64,000 nucleotides of DNA from NCBI GenBank assembly GCA_023105745.1, contig JALGQZ010000009.1, positions 45,847,967-45,911,966 of the forward strand, given 5' to 3'. Position 1 is the stretch's first letter; each line of letters begins with the position of its first letter. Below the pieces are notes generated by a model. That model saw only the letters and a list, made by a program, of their open reading frames with translations, made no database searches and had not been told where the DNA came from. The DNA comes from Austropuccinia psidii. Taxonomy: Eukaryota; Basidiomycota; Pucciniomycetes; Pucciniales; Sphaerophragmiaceae. The translations under genes and the position numbers were made by a program. Positions 43,122 to 55,359 of the stretch are shown here, in pieces.

Positions 43122-43930
43122 TCCACCAATATTGGTTCCCCTGTGCCTTAAACTCAGAGTCCTCACCACTTGATCATCCTGCAACTGTCCAATGGTTGGT
43201 AAAAATTACACAAGACCCACCTGTTTGCACAAACACACATCAAAGAGGTCCTTCAGCCAGTCTTGATATAAGCGGGGGGTTTGACTAAACCAGGTGATCC
43301 ATAAAAGGACTCCGCCTGAGCGGGATTGTTGTTTTGCAGATGGCACTGGTACAGCCCGCCGCACAATAGCACGGGTGCGGGTGTGTGTGTGTGACGGGCA
43401 CACCATGGCCAAATGATGTGTTGTCCTAATTTTGTGTAGCCATGAATCAGCTAGCTCAGCAGGAGGGTGTGACATGGTTAGACCCCACTGCACAATGCAG
43501 TGATGCATGGGTGACACATGCACACAAAGGCAATACATGTGAGGGCCTAATGTCAGGTGGCATTGACCATTTGTGGGTGACACATGAAGCCACTCTTGGC
43601 GGGTGTGGGTGCACTTGCGTTTGCATTGGTGGGTGCGGGTGTGCTTGCATGTGCATTGGCGTGTGTGGGTGCACAAGGGCCCATTCCCCTTCCAACATGA
43701 TGATGGCGCAGTTAGAAATTTTGGATGCTGTGAAAGGTGAGTGTGGGTCATTTGCTCATTGAACTTGGCTTATTCACACTGTACCCAATGTCAAAATAGT
43801 AAGTTCTTTGTGGCAATGGGAAATAATCGGCTTTGCTTGTCACAATTGCATGTCTCTGTCACTAAATTTTGAGGCAGTTATTTCACTAGCAAAATTGCTA
43901 ATGAATCTGAGAGATTTGCATTTTTGTAGA
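43122..43930. other. Non-coding stretch with GT/GC-rich repeats
   Basis: No convincing gene. At 43370-43400 and 43590-43680 GTGTGTG, GGGTGCGGGTGTG and TGCATTGG words recur in loose tandem. The His/Cys/Thr-rich open frame on the minus strand (43751-43206) is a by-product of CA/TG repeats. Confidence 0.5.
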
Positions 43931-45264
43931 CTAAATATCATGAAATAACGGCTTTATCATTACAAGCAGTCCACATGACAGAATTTTGCTATCATACAAT
44001 CCACATTTACCTTCTATTTCTTCTTCAGATAAAATCAAGTGTCCATCATCAAAAGCAACAGCTTTATAAATATTCAGATGCGGCCAATCTGCTAAGAAAT
44101 TCACATCAATCTTCAAAGTTTTTAATATCAGAAAGTTATTGTTCAGTATGCTAGATGGCTCAGAAACTTTAAAAATGCTATTAATAATACCAAATCATCG
44201 TGAGTTGCCCCTCAGAAAACATATCACACTGTTGCTGACATTTTTGGATCCAGTTGAAAATATATTGTTCCCAATATTAATGTTTGAAACCGGAAAATAC
44301 CAAGGTGAGAAAATCCTTGAAGTTGGATGACTTGTGAATTGCACAGTAGTGTCTAAGCTGATCCAATCAACTATTTCCCTTGTTGCATGAAAATTCTGTA
44401 AGTAATCAACCAGGCAATCCTAATTTTCTTGGTCATGGCAGGATGGTTTGTTATATTTATGGTGATTGAACAGGGCAGGTGGCTGTGATTCGAAAAGCTA
44501 TTTTATTTCACATGGCACAGAGGGGGATTTCAGGAGAACGGAAAGGTTGGAACATCGACAGATATGTTGAAGTAAGGTTTTATCTATATCATCTATTCAG
44601 AGTTGCAAGAAGTTAGTATTATTCAGTTCAGGTGTTTAATCAATGTTAATATATTGATCTTATTAATTGACGTACATATTTTGTTATTTGTTGGCATTTT
44701 TGCAAATACTCCAATCAAGCGCTCATAACCCCATGTGGCTGAGGCTTGTGCTGGGCCCCAATGTTGGAAGAGCTTGGGAATATGATGAGCAAAATGATGA
44801 TTTGGTTTACTTTTCTGTTTTGGGAACAGGTGTTGATTGGAAAGGCGGGATTTTTTCCAATGTTCGGCAAATGCAGTCACATCATCTATTGAAACAGCCC
44901 AACTTGTGGCAATGTTGATAGCACTAATCATATGGAATGTATTCTTGGTTAGTTCATTTGCAAGTTCTTCTGACTGACCCATTTTTCTTTGAGTGTTGGC
45001 GGATTGGTGTATATCTAATGAAATCTGTTGACTGAGCATCAAAAATGGAATATAGACCTTATATAAGAGAGCCCATTCAGCCGCTTTAAGCTACCATGAG
45101 AGGGGGAACCCATGTTGCGAGGTACTCTTGTCCATGATGAGGGAATTATTGTCTTAGATATGATTTGTCTGGGATGCTCCAGAGCCTCACCCTTGATCTG
45201 GTGATCACTCAGTGCAGTGATATCCAATTCAGAGGGGATTTCAAAAGTGGGGATGTAATCCGCA
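43931..45264 (-). pseudogene. tnp2-like transposase, 3' half
   Basis: Continuation of the gene at 57191-55360 after removal of E9. The frame resumes at ADYIPTFEIPSELDITALSD, with SSWTRVPRNMGSPSHGSLK. A base is missing near 45086 (KAAEWALLYK expected from the other frame). It goes on in 45042-44623 (NHHFAHHIPKLFQHWGPAQA, ERLIGVFAKMPTNNKI), typical of the C-terminal part of CACTA/Plavaka-type transposases. A short intron appears at about 44688-44604 (GTACGTC to TGAATAG). The last recognisable exon has stops and ends near 43931 (DGHLILSEEEIEG). Inactive. Confidence 0.75.
45260..45264. other. Target site duplication of E9, left copy (CCGCA)
   Basis: Directly before TGTGAGCC of the 5' LTR; the same five bases follow the 3' LTR at 55360-55364. 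Confidence 0.95.
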
Positions 45265-47103
45265 TGTGAGCCTTAGAGGTAATTTCATATACCCAAAAGA
45301 CCACAAATACAAAAAGAACATATTAATATAAATAAAATAAATTTATTTATATTATTAAAATAAAAATCAAAATATAAACATGAAATTATATTAAAAATAA
45401 AAAAATTAATTACAATTTAAAAATAAAAATACATAAAATTTTGTAAGTATAAAATTACATTTATACTTGAAAAAATTAAGTAAAAATGAAATTTTAACAA
45501 AATTGTGAAAAAATAAATAAATTTGGAAAAAAGTTAAATAAAAATTATTATAACTTTTTATCCAATAAATAAACACATGAAAATTATTTCACCATTGGAT
45601 TCCTCATAAAAAATCAGGTGGGGTCACCCTTGAGTGAAATTCTTGTAACTCAACTCTAAATAAGCTTAAATTAAGTTTTTAGTATTTTCAATACAAAAGT
45701 TGAAAATCCACAAAACTTTAATTTAATTCACACCACATGTGGTGTTAACCATCAAATTTTGTGTTAAAACTGAGGTGTTGTGTTTAGTTTAGAAGTTATG
45801 AGGAATTGAAGTATTTTCAATTGAATTCAATTGAAATGTCAAAATGTGCGCGTGTATTACATAAGTGAACGTTGATTTACATATGAGGTGTCAATTATTA
45901 CTGTATTGTACTGTACAATTGAATTGAATTACATATGTAAGTTATAAGTATAATACATGATGAGGAATTAAAGGAAAAATAAATTGGAAAGATTAAATTT
46001 GGGGGGGAAAAGGAACTCCAGCTCTAAGGGGGAGCTAGACCCCCAAATTCCTTGCTGACAGGCGTGAGATCTCAAAATTCACGCAAAAGTTCATCACTTT
46101 TGGCCTGGAATTGAGTTACAGGGTCTGTGAACTCAATTGATGATGGGGTTTTGATACCAACTGGGGTAGTTTTAGCTAATGCCAAGAGGGTAAAACTACC
46201 CTTAAGATAAAACAATCATAGTAAAAACGGTTTTAACTGGTTTCTACGCCTCTGACACACATTCTGACGTGTTTTGAAGGCTCTAGGCCTGGTATTGCTA
46301 TAGTAATGGCTGATTTAAGGGTCTAAAACGGCTAAAAATGGCTAAAAATGGCTTAAACCAGCCCTTTTTTGGTCTAAACCAGGTTCAATGATGCCATAAT
46401 TGGCTTTTCTGTTGTCAGACTGTTTTTCACGACTGACAAGAGTAAATTTTACTTTTGGAGTAAGAGAATTGATGGCTATAAAAGAATGTCTTCTTTGCCC
46501 CACTTTTCTCTTCATGTTAGAATCTTTCTCCTTTTATTAATTAGTTTAAAACTGTTAAACCAATCAATAAAAGATTCCAACCACCCTTTTTAAATCATTT
46601 TGAACCTTTTAACCACGTGAAAAAATCATTATAATCATTGTTTGTAACTCTTATAATCATTTTTACCCCTGAACCACCCCATAAGTGAATTAAAGCATCT
46701 TTCATCACTGTTAACTTTGTCACTTTGTTTCCAAATTCACTCTGGTCACTTTTGGGCGTGTTTTCTCTTTAATATTTTTTTTAAAGACTCTGTTCTTTAA
46801 TTAATTGCTTGCAGTTCTTTGCTCAATTAATTCCAATTGAAATTGCTCTTGAAGAAATTTCTTTTGTAGCCTTAAAATATCTCTTGTAGAGTATTTTTTG
46901 GATAAATTTTTATTGTTGGTAAAACAATAAATTTTTATAATATTATTGTTTTATACTAATAAAGTTATAAACAATAAAATTGGCGTGTTTTCTCTTAAAA
47001 ATAATATTTCTTACTATTTTTAATTGAATTTTACCTTATACAAATCTTGAGGACAGGAAAAGTACTTGATTTTTTATCAAAGTTTCATATCCACACCTTT
47101 ACA
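45265..47103 (+). repeat. E9 5' LTR
   Basis: TGTGAGCCTTAG...CCTTTACA, 1839 bp. The first 300 bp are extremely AT-rich. Contains AATTGAATTCAATTGAA-type palindromic words near 45820 and a TATA box at 46476. No gene. Confidence 0.96.
46476..46484 (+). promoter_or_regulatory. TATA box in E9 5' LTR
   Basis: CTATAAAAG is followed about 25-40 bases later by a C/T-rich stretch suited to initiation. The same sequence is in the 3' LTR at 54734-54742. Confidence 0.5.
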
Positions 47104-47123
47104 TTTGGGGGCCCAGCCGTGAT
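47104..47123 (+). other. E9 primer binding site
   Basis: TTTGGGGGCCCAGCCGTGAT directly follows the LTR. It starts TGG after two bases, as for a tRNA 3' end, and is conserved in E1 and (mutated) E2. Primer tRNA not identified. Confidence 0.65.
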
Positions 47124-47327
47124 ATTTTACCTGTGACATATATTTTTACTCTTTTTAAATCTTTTTTCTTATATTGAAAAATTTAAAAACATATAAAAAA
47201 TACTTATAATCCAAAAAATCCTTAAAAAGTAATTTTTTTCATATTCTAAGTGAGGCTTATATTTTTATTTCTTTTTTTGAAATAACCTTTTTTTTACTTA
47301 ATTAATTGGCTTTTTCATTAATTTTAG

Positions 47328-47525
47328 TGTCTGACAACGTGGTAAGACAAGAAAACATTGAAACAGCCTCAACAGTAACCAGCATTATCCCTGCCAGTAC
47401 TGTTAATTCTGATCATAATAGTACTGTTATTGTGACTCAAAATAACCAACCTGAACCAATATCTTCTGAATTAATTAACTTGGACATAAGTAATACCCTT
47501 CAGAAAGCTAAAAATTTGGCCAATA
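47328..47525 (+). other. E9 candidate spliced leader exon
   Basis: Preceded by the 3' splice site TTAATTTTAG and ended by ATA/GTAAGC. Open frame TCT GAC AAC GTG..., preceded by TG, so an upstream exon ending in A would create ATG. A 63-nt second intron ending at CAACCAG (47588) would join it in phase to frame B (47645-48238), giving a continuous frame of about 282 codons. The encoded leader is Ser/Thr/Asn-rich (TVTSIIPASTVNSD) with no known domain. Confidence 0.45.
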
Positions 47526-47574
47526 GTAAGCTTTTGACGTAAAAATACTATTTTAAGCCTTTTTAACCATAATT

Positions 47575-50500
47575 ATGCCTTCAACCAGGTCAGGAGCCAG
47601 CTACAACCCCTCAAGCAGCTCCCAGAAAGGTAATAGACGTTATTATGGCAGAGGCCAATCAGGTACAGAAGGAAAAGGGTCAGTTGATGACTTCCAAACA
47701 ACTAAATTGGGTCATTCTGAAGCTGATAATACCATTTTACCTTCAAAAAGAGCTGACACCGCCACAACAAGCCTCTGTGGACATATACAAAGCCAGCCAC
47801 AGTGCATACAACAATGCACTTCAATTCAAAGAGTACCAGATCCTTGCAGACCTGTGGAAGAATTGCATGAATTCTTACCTGACAGTAAGAAAATTCTTGG
47901 GCCATCCCAACACTTGCAAATTGCTCAATGGATGGCATCCATTGATGGAGAAGAAAAACATGATGCTTTTGACACTGGAATGGAGGAAAAACAACGCTCC
48001 ACCACCAAAACCAGTGCCAAAAACAGCCCCAGTGGCCAGCAGCAGCAATTCCAACGTGAGAAAGCAGCCACAAACTCCAAACAAGGGCAAAGGGAAGGCA
48101 CAAGCTCCAAAACCTTACAGCCAGGGCTACAGGATCCCAAAGATTCAGCAGGATGCCATGGAAAATGTATTTCAGATGGCCAGAACCATGATGGAATTAC
48201 AAAAGAAGGAGGAAGCCAGATTAAAGTTCCAGAAATGATTTCTGATATATTTGATTCCATCCCAGAGTTGTATGATGCTATAAAGGACGTGAAAAAACAT
48301 CTTTCTGATAAAAATGAATCCATTTGTAACAACATTAAAACAAACAACTTGAGCCTGTGCCAAATCAATGAAACACTTATGTGTTTTGAAAAGGTTTTAA
48401 GAACAATTAAAACTTCCAATAATGATGATTCCTTTGGCATTAAGATAAATGAACAATCTGCAATTATTAAAGAATTAACAGAAAAATATTCTAAACTCAA
48501 TATTGATGACATAATTGAGACAAGAATAAAACATGCCATTAGTACTATCAAAGAGGACAATAAAAAGACTCTGGATTATGTTTCAAAAGCATTTGCTGAA
48601 GTAAAGACAAATACAATTGCCTTGAAAAAGGATTTTGATACCTCAAAAGAGGAAATATCAAAATTAACAATGAAATTGAATGAAGTTATATCTGATAATA
48701 CTAGACAAACAGAGTTATGGAATGAGCTTACATATAAAGAGGATGAACATAAAAAGAATGTCATAGACTCTATACAAAGCTTACAACATGAGTTAAAAAA
48801 TTCTCAAAGGTGTAACAACAGTAAAATGAATGATATTGAACAACTGTTAAACACCTTACCAAGAATGTCTACACCTCTGAACCAGAATGAGGGTGCAAGA
48901 ATTCCCAATCCACAAGTATTGGATGGAGAAAATTCACAGTTAAAAGATGAATTTTCTACCTCTTTTCATAACTTGGAACCATCAATGGGCCAAGCACTAT
49001 TAAAAGAAGTTCCAAAACTTAAGGAATGGCCTCACTTCAGTGGTGAAGGAGAATATGACCATATGGAATTTATCAGAGGTATTGAAATGATCAAAGAAGA
49101 TTTTGAATTACCAGACAGATTGGTAACAGCCAGGTTTAACACCTTGTTTACCAAATCAGCTCACAGATGGTATATCAAATTGAGACAAGCACATGGACAC
49201 CAGAGTTGGACTTGGTGGAAAACCCAAATTGTCAACAAATGGGCCAATGATGCATGGAGGTTTAAAGTTGAAACAGCCTTTGAATCCGCCAAATTTAATG
49301 CTGATAAAGACAAAGCCTTACCATGGTTTTGTCAACAAAAGGACAGGTTAACAGCATTATACCCTGACATGTCAGAATTTATGATTCATAGAAAAATTCT
49401 AAGACAATGTGGAGGTGACTTAGAGCATGCTGTCAAGAGCAGGACTACTGAACAATCTTCAGCAGAAGACATTATCAATATATTAGAGGAAGTAACCACA
49501 AGAACCAGAATTGGTTCCAGTAGGGTGAATCTCAAAACAAGGTTTAATACACCTTGGAAGGATTCTGTGGACAAAAACCCCAAAGAAAACTCTAATAATA
49601 TTAAAAATAAATCTGCAGATACAGTCAGAAAGTGCCATATTTGCCAAAGCACCACTCATTTAGCCAATACATGTCCAAAAAGAGGGAAAATCAATGAAAT
49701 TGATGTGGAGAAAGAACCTGATGTTGAAAAAGATGACATAATTGAAGAAAATTCAGATGACAAGTCATCCATATTTTCTGAATCTTCAAAAGATATAGAA
49801 AATATCAATGCCACTTTTGAAATCATGGAATCTTATTCCCACTTACCACAATTAAGCAATGGTCAACTTGATTTATCAAAAATCCAAGATGCACAACTCA
49901 TGAAAACCAAACCGAACAGAGGAAAAGGTTATACAGCTGGTAACTCCTGTATAACAGAAGTGGTGATAGACAACAAACCCACTAAACGTTTGCTTGACCC
50001 AGGAGCCTTCTGCTCTTGTGTTGGTAAATCTTTTCTTAAAACTTGTGTACCAAACTTTGAAGATCAATTATTGCCAATTGATGGCATAAAATTCAATAGT
50101 GCAAGTAACCCAATGAAAGCATTGGGAATATTTGAGACTAGTGTCATATTTCCACATATCAATGGAAATTTAAGAATCACTGTTGAATTTGTTGTTATGG
50201 AAAATTGCTCTAGTACCCATTTCATATTGGGAAATGATTATTTAATCATGTATGGCATAGATTTACACAACAACAAAGACAGATACTTTACTATTGGAGA
50301 CAATAAGCGCCAAAAATTTGCCTTTTTACCATTTAAAAGACAAATTACAGTAAACAAAGTATCACCAGTCAACTTAGAGTTAGAGAAATTCAAGTCTGAA
50401 CACTTAAATGAAGCTGAAATAAGCCTTCATTTGAGTGATAAACAAGAGAATGAACTCTTTTCTCTTTTATATGACCATAAAGGAGCATTTGCCTCAGATA

Positions 50501-53499
50501 AAGAACCCCTAGGGGCAATTATTGGTCATGAAATTGATATTATTCTTAATATTGAGAGACCTTATCCACCACTCTTAAGAAGACCTGCATATCCAGCAAG
50601 TCCAAAATCAAGAGAAGCACTAGAAAGCCATATTAAAGAACTTTTAGACCTTGGTGTAATAAGAAAAGTAGGCCAAAATGAAGAAGTAGAAATAACTACA
50701 CCAGTCATAGTGACTTGGCATAATGGAAAATCTAGAATGGTTGGGGACTTTAGAGCTCTGAACACTTATACTGTTCCAGACAGATACCCAATTCCAAAGA
50801 TCCAGATTGCCCTCACTCAAATATCTCAAGCAGTATATATAAGCACTATGGATGCTCTTAAGGGATTTCATCAGAATGTGGTAACACCAAGAGCAAGAAA
50901 GTATTTGAGAATCATTGTTCATTGTGGAGTTTATGAATATTTAAGAATGCCTTTTGGTATCAAAAATGCACCTTCACACTTCCAAAGAATGATGAATGAA
51001 ATCTTCCCTGAAGAACTTTCAGAAGGATGGTTAATCATTTACATTGATGACATTATAGTCTGCTCCAAAACTTGGGAAGAACATATGTACAGATTGTCCA
51101 GGGTTTTGATAAAAATTCAATCTGTCAATATGAAAATTTCTTTAAAGAAATGCCATTTTGGATTTAAAGAACTTAAAGCACTAGGGCATGTAGTATCTGG
51201 TTTATCTCTTGGAATTGACAAAAACAAAGTTGCAGCAGTACTGCTTAAACCCATGCCTCAAAACAAAAAAGAAATTCAATCATTTTTGGGTTTTGCAGGG
51301 TATTACAGGCAACACATTAAAGATTTTGCATCCATAGCAAGACCTCTTTATAAGCTATGTGACAAAGACACAGTCTTTGAAATGACAGTTGACAGAGTAA
51401 AAGCCTTTGAATCTTTGAGACAAGCCTTGACCACTGCTCCACTCTTACTGATGCCAGACTTTAAGCTGCCCTTTAAGCTTTATATTGATGCATCAGGAGA
51501 TGGGCTAGGTGCTGCACTTCACCAAGTTCAGATCATAAATGATAAACCTGTAGAAGGACCCATATGTTTCATAGCTAGGCAAATCAAACCAACTGAAGCC
51601 ATATATGGAGAAAGTCAGATGGAGTGTTTATGCCTTGTTTGGGCTCTGGAAAAGCTAAATTACTTTCTAGAAGGATGTGTCTTTGAAGTAATAACAGATT
51701 GTACCGCTGTTAAATCACTTCTGAACATGAAAACACCCAACAGACATATGCTTAGATGGCAAATAGCCATACAAGAATATAGGGGCAATATGACTATTGT
51801 TCACAAAGATGGCAATATTCACAAAAATGCAGATGGACTAAGCAGATGGCCATTACCAAATGATATTGATAATCCTGCTTATGTACCAGAAGAAGCCTCC
51901 CCACAAATTCCAATAGAAGGGATAAGTGTTACAGACTTAAACACCACCTTCTTTGAAGAAGTCAGAAACAGTTACACTCAAGATAAGAATTGTAGCATCT
52001 TATGCCAATTACTTAACAAGGACTGTAAGGACAACTCTCTTACACATGCCTTGGATGAAGTATGGAAAAAATCTTATGATGAAGGAAGATTTCACCTACT
52101 AGATGGTATAATTTACCACAGAACAAAACACACATGTGTTATGACAGTTGTGGACAGGTCACTAATCAATCTTGTACTGAAAGAATGCCATGATAGTCCC
52201 TTTTCAGGACATCTTTCTGAAGACAGAACAAGAGAGAAAGTGAAGACCTGCATATGGTGGCCAATGTGGCAGAAGGATGTTGCAGAGTATTGCAAAACCT
52301 GTGACAGATGCCAAAAGGCAAATAAATCCACTGGCAAAAGACTTGGAAATATGATGAAAATCCAAGAACCAAGCAGACCTTGGGAAATTATCCATATGGA
52401 TTGGGTAACTGGCCTACCACCAGGAGGTGACAGAAGCTATAATGCTTGCCTAGTAATTGTGGACAGATTCAGTAAAACTCCAATCTTTTTACCATGTCAC
52501 AAAGATGATACAGCCATGGATACAGCTCTTCTGATATGGAATAGAGTAGTATCATGGACTGGGATATTTACAAATATCATCAGTGATAGAGATCCCAAAT
52601 TCACTTCAGCACTATGGACAAATCTTCACCAATTATTTGGCACTAAACTGTCTTTTTCTACAGCCTACCACCCACAAACTGATGGCCTGGCTGAAAGAAT
52701 GATCCAAACCTTAGAGGACATGGTAAGAAGATTTTGTGCATATGGCCTTGAATTCAAAGATTGTGATGGATTTACCCATGATTGGTGTACTCTGTTGCCA
52801 GCACTGGAATTGGCATATAAAACATCAATCCATGCCAGTACCAATCAGACTCCTGCTATTCTAGAAAAAGGATGGAACCCCAAGTTACCCCAAGATTCCT
52901 TGAGGAAAGACTTAATTGAAATACATCCCACAGCTGCTAGCTTCAAAGGAATGCTAGACAAAGCTAGAAGGCATGCAGTGAGATGCATGGAGGACTCTTT
53001 TGCATATGCTAAAGACAAATGGGATAAATCACATGCAACTCCAGATTTCAAAGTGGGGGACCTAGTTCTTGTATCCACCACTAACTTCAATAACATCAAA
53101 GGATGTAAAAAGTTGAAAGACTCCTTTGCAGGACCTTTTGTGATTAAAGCCCTCCATGGAGAAAATGCTGTTGAAGTAGAGTTATCTGAAGAGCTTAGCA
53201 ATAAGCATCCTACATTTCCAGTGAGCTTGATAAAACCATATAAATCTAGTGATGCTGAGAAATTTCCCTTGAGGAATAAGATTCCCCAAGTTATACCTCC
53301 TATTGAGACATCTGGTACTAAGAAGATAACCAAAGTTCTTAAAGAAAGGAAATTAAGAACCAAGAAAGTAAGGGAATACCTTGTTAGGTACAGTGACCCA
53401 ACTTGTGAAGATGAATGGTTAGAAGAAAAAGATATACCAGAAGCTACCAAACTCCCGAGGAGATTCAGACACACTAGAAACACCAATATTACAAAGTAA
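47575..53499 (+). CDS. E9 Gag-PR-RT-RH-IN-chromodomain polyprotein (1974 codons)
   Basis: Residue numbers are from the ATG at 47575. 1-221 overlap frame B and look like a shadow apart from [11 protein letters not shown]. 222-480 are coiled-coil-like. Capsid starts at about 485 ([15 protein letters not shown]). Zinc knuckle [14 protein letters not shown] at 687 (CX2CX4HX4C). Protease at 808 reads [15 protein letters not shown] instead of DTG/DSG. RT has YIDD at 1156-1159. RNase [10 protein letters not shown] is at about 1302, with [11 protein letters not shown]. Integrase: His at 1539, C1576 and C1579, D1609, D1671 and E1707 (D,D-35-E). GPF module at 1853. Chromodomain about 1918-1965 ([27 protein letters not shown]). 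All pol catalytic residues except the protease Thr are standard. It is expected to replicate and integrate the element. Confidence 0.95.
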   Translation: MPSTRSGASYNPSSSSQKGNRRYYGRGQSGTEGKGSVDDFQTTKLGHSEADNTILPSKRADTATTSLCGHIQSQPQCIQQCTSIQRVPDPCRPVEELHEFLPDSKKILGPSQHLQIAQWMASIDGEEKHDAFDTGMEEKQRSTTKTSAKNSPSGQQQQFQREKAATNSKQGQREGTSSKTLQPGLQDPKDSAGCHGKCISDGQNHDGITKEGGSQIKVPEMISDIFDSIPELYDAIKDVKKHLSDKNESICNNIKTNNLSLCQINETLMCFEKVLRTIKTSNNDDSFGIKINEQSAIIKELTEKYSKLNIDDIIETRIKHAISTIKEDNKKTLDYVSKAFAEVKTNTIALKKDFDTSKEEISKLTMKLNEVISDNTRQTELWNELTYKEDEHKKNVIDSIQSLQHELKNSQRCNNSKMNDIEQLLNTLPRMSTPLNQNEGARIPNPQVLDGENSQLKDEFSTSFHNLEPSMGQALLKEVPKLKEWPHFSGEGEYDHMEFIRGIEMIKEDFELPDRLVTARFNTLFTKSAHRWYIKLRQAHGHQSWTWWKTQIVNKWANDAWRFKVETAFESAKFNADKDKALPWFCQQKDRLTALYPDMSEFMIHRKILRQCGGDLEHAVKSRTTEQSSAEDIINILEEVTTRTRIGSSRVNLKTRFNTPWKDSVDKNPKENSNNIKNKSADTVRKCHICQSTTHLANTCPKRGKINEIDVEKEPDVEKDDIIEENSDDKSSIFSESSKDIENINATFEIMESYSHLPQLSNGQLDLSKIQDAQLMKTKPNRGKGYTAGNSCITEVVIDNKPTKRLLDPGAFCSCVGKSFLKTCVPNFEDQLLPIDGIKFNSASNPMKALGIFETSVIFPHINGNLRITVEFVVMENCSSTHFILGNDYLIMYGIDLHNNKDRYFTIGDNKRQKFAFLPFKRQITVNKVSPVNLELEKFKSEHLNEAEISLHLSDKQENELFSLLYDHKGAFASDKEPLGAIIGHEIDIILNIERPYPPLLRRPAYPASPKSREALESHIKELLDLGVIRKVGQNEEVEITTPVIVTWHNGKSRMVGDFRALNTYTVPDRYPIPKIQIALTQISQAVYISTMDALKGFHQNVVTPRARKYLRIIVHCGVYEYLRMPFGIKNAPSHFQRMMNEIFPEELSEGWLIIYIDDIIVCSKTWEEHMYRLSRVLIKIQSVNMKISLKKCHFGFKELKALGHVVSGLSLGIDKNKVAAVLLKPMPQNKKEIQSFLGFAGYYRQHIKDFASIARPLYKLCDKDTVFEMTVDRVKAFESLRQALTTAPLLLMPDFKLPFKLYIDASGDGLGAALHQVQIINDKPVEGPICFIARQIKPTEAIYGESQMECLCLVWALEKLNYFLEGCVFEVITDCTAVKSLLNMKTPNRHMLRWQIAIQEYRGNMTIVHKDGNIHKNADGLSRWPLPNDIDNPAYVPEEASPQIPIEGISVTDLNTTFFEEVRNSYTQDKNCSILCQLLNKDCKDNSLTHALDEVWKKSYDEGRFHLLDGIIYHRTKHTCVMTVVDRSLINLVLKECHDSPFSGHLSEDRTREKVKTCIWWPMWQKDVAEYCKTCDRCQKANKSTGKRLGNMMKIQEPSRPWEIIHMDWVTGLPPGGDRSYNACLVIVDRFSKTPIFLPCHKDDTAMDTALLIWNRVVSWTGIFTNIISDRDPKFTSALWTNLHQLFGTKLSFSTAYHPQTDGLAERMIQTLEDMVRRFCAYGLEFKDCDGFTHDWCTLLPALELAYKTSIHASTNQTPAILEKGWNPKLPQDSLRKDLIEIHPTAASFKGMLDKARRHAVRCMEDSFAYAKDKWDKSHATPDFKVGDLVLVSTTNFNNIKGCKKLKDSFAGPFVIKALHGENAVEVELSEELSNKHPTFPVSLIKPYKSSDAEKFPLRNKIPQVIPPIETSGTKKITKVLKERKLRTKKVREYLVRYSDPTCEDEWLEEKDIPEATKLPRRFRHTRNTNITK
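47645..48238 (+). CDS. E9 frame-B leader protein
   Basis: 197 codons in the +1 frame relative to the long ORF. It has [38 protein letters not shown], a Pro/Ser/Lys-rich linker ([10 protein letters not shown]), then [33 protein letters not shown]. These blocks are conserved in E1, E2 and E7 although the DNA has diverged, which is not true of the overlapping part of the long ORF. It ends AAA TGA, whose ATGA overlaps an ATG of the long frame at 48235. Function unknown; an N-terminal gag (matrix-like) protein is the simplest idea. Confidence 0.6.
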   Translation: MAEANQVQKEKGQLMTSKQLNWVILKLIIPFYLQKELTPPQQASVDIYKASHSAYNNALQFKEYQILADLWKNCMNSYLTVRKFLGHPNTCKLLNGWHPLMEKKNMMLLTLEWRKNNAPPPKPVPKTAPVASSSNSNVRKQPQTPNKGKGKAQAPKPYSQGYRIPKIQQDAMENVFQMARTMMELQKKEEARLKFQK

Positions 53500-53510
53500 T
53501 ATTCTTTTTT

Positions 53511-53522
53511 AGGGGGAGGGAA
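53511..53522 (+). other. E9 polypurine tract
   Basis: AGGGGGAGGGAA directly precedes TGTGAG of the 3' LTR, 12 bases after the stop codon. Confidence 0.85.
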
Positions 53523-55359
53523 TGTGAGCCTTAGAGGTAATTTCATGTACCCAAAAGACCACAAATACAAAAAGAACATATTAATATAAATAAAATAAAT
53601 TTATTTATATTATTAAAATAAAAATCAAAATATAAACATAAAATTATATTAAAAATAAAAAAATTAATTACAATTTACAAATAAAAATACATAAAATTTT
53701 GTAAGTATAAAATTACATTTATACTTGAAAAAATTAAGTAAAAATGAAATTTTAACAAAATTGTGAAAAAATAAATAAATTTGGAAAAAAGTTAAATAAA
53801 AATTATTATGACTTTTTATCCAATAAATAAACACATGAAAATTATTTCACCATTGGATTCCTCATAAAAAATCAGGTGGGGTCACCCTTGAGTGAAATTC
53901 TTGTAACTCAACTCTAAATAAGCTTAAATTAAGTTTTTAGTATTTTCAATACAAAAGTTGAAAATCCACAAAACTTTAATTTAATTCACACCACATGTGG
54001 TGTTAACCATCAAATTTTGTGTTAAAATTGAGGTGTTGTGTTTAGTTTAGAAGTTATGAGGAATTGAAGTATTTTCAATTGAATTCAATTGAAATGTCAA
54101 AATGTGCGCGTGTATTACATAAGTGAACGTTGATTTACATATGAGGTGTCAATTATTACTGTATTGTACTGTACAATTGAATTGAATTACATATGTAAAT
54201 TATAAGTATAATACATGATGAGGAATTAAAGGAAAAATAAATTGGAAAGATTAAATTTGGGGGGGAAAAGGAACTCCAGCTCTAAGGGGGAGCTAGACCC
54301 CCAAATTCCTTGCTGACAGGCGTGAGATGTCAAAATTCACGCAAAGGTTCATCACTTTTGGCCTGGAATTGAGTTACAGGGTCTGTGAACTCAATTGATG
54401 ATGAGGTTTTGATACCAACTGGGGTAGTTTTAGCTAATGCCAAGAGGGTAAAACTACCCTTAAGATAAAACAATCATAGTAAAAACAGTTTTAACTGGTT
54501 TCTACGCCTCTGACACACATTCTGACGTGTTTTGAAGGCTCTAGGCCTGGTATTGCTATAGTAATGGCTGATTTAAGGGTCTAAAACGGCTAAAAATGGC
54601 TAAAAATGGCTTAAACCAGCCCTTTTTTGGTCTAAACCAGGTTCAATGATGCCATAATTGGCTTTTCTGTTGTCAGACTGTTTTTCACGACTGACAAGAG
54701 TAAATTTTACTTTTGGAGTAAGAGAATTGATGGCTATAAAAGAATGTCTTCTTTGCCCCACTTTTCTCTTCATGTTAGAATCTTTTTCCTTTTATTAATT
54801 AGTTTAAAACTGTTAAACCAATCAATAAAAGATTCCAACCACCCTTTTTAAATCATTTTGAACCTTTTAACCACATGAAAAAATCATTATAATCATTGTT
54901 TGTAACTCTTATAATCATTTTTACCCCTGAACCACCCCATAAGTGAATTAAAGCATCTTTCATCACTGTTAACTTTGTCACTTTGTTTCCAAATTCACTC
55001 TGGTCACTTTTGGGCGTGTTTTCTCTTTAATATTTTTTTAAAGACTCTGTTCTTTAATTAATTGCTTGCAGTTCTTTGCTCAATTAATTCCAATTGAAAT
55101 TGCTCTTGAAGAAATTTCTTTTGTAGCCTTAAAATATCTCTTGTAGAGTATTTTTTGGATAAATTTTTATTGTTGGTAAAACAATAAATTTTTATAATAT
55201 TATTGTTTTATACTAATAAAGTTATAAACAATAAAATTGGCGTGTTTTCTCTTGAAAATAATATTTCTTACTATTTTTAATTGAATTTTACCTTATACAA
55301 ATCTTGAGGACAGGAAAAGTACTTGATTTTTTATCAAAGTTTCATATCCACACCTTACA
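53523..55359 (+). repeat. E9 3' LTR
   Basis: TGTGAGCC...CCTTACA, 1837 bp, about 99 percent identical to the 5' LTR by eye. A TATA box lies at 54734. Confidence 0.96.

Larger units (their letters stand above)
45265..55359 (+). mobile_element. E9: complete family A Ty3/gypsy chromovirus (10.1 kb)
   Basis: Has LTRs of 1839 and 1837 bp, target duplications CCGCA, a primer site at 47104, a polypurine tract at 53511 and an uninterrupted gag-pol frame of 1974 codons. By eye the LTRs differ by about 13 substitutions and two one-base indels, so it is young and may be active or recently so. It interrupts a tnp2-like transposase gene on the other strand. Confidence 0.96.

Noticed and set aside
43206..43751. 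181-codon His/Cys/Thr-rich ORF
   Set aside because: Produced by CA/TG repeats; composition follows the repeat and there is no start or domain support.
46030..46050. ACCCCCAAA in the E9 LTR as a self-priming partner of the family A primer site
   Set aside because: Only 8-9 bases match and I see no such match in LTR-A or LTR-B, so chance is likely; tRNA priming preferred.
47575..48234. First about 220 residues of the 1974-codon frame as true Gag N-terminus
   Set aside because: Not conserved in E1, E2 or E7, while the overlapping +1 frame is. Kept in the CDS coordinates only because the frame is open.
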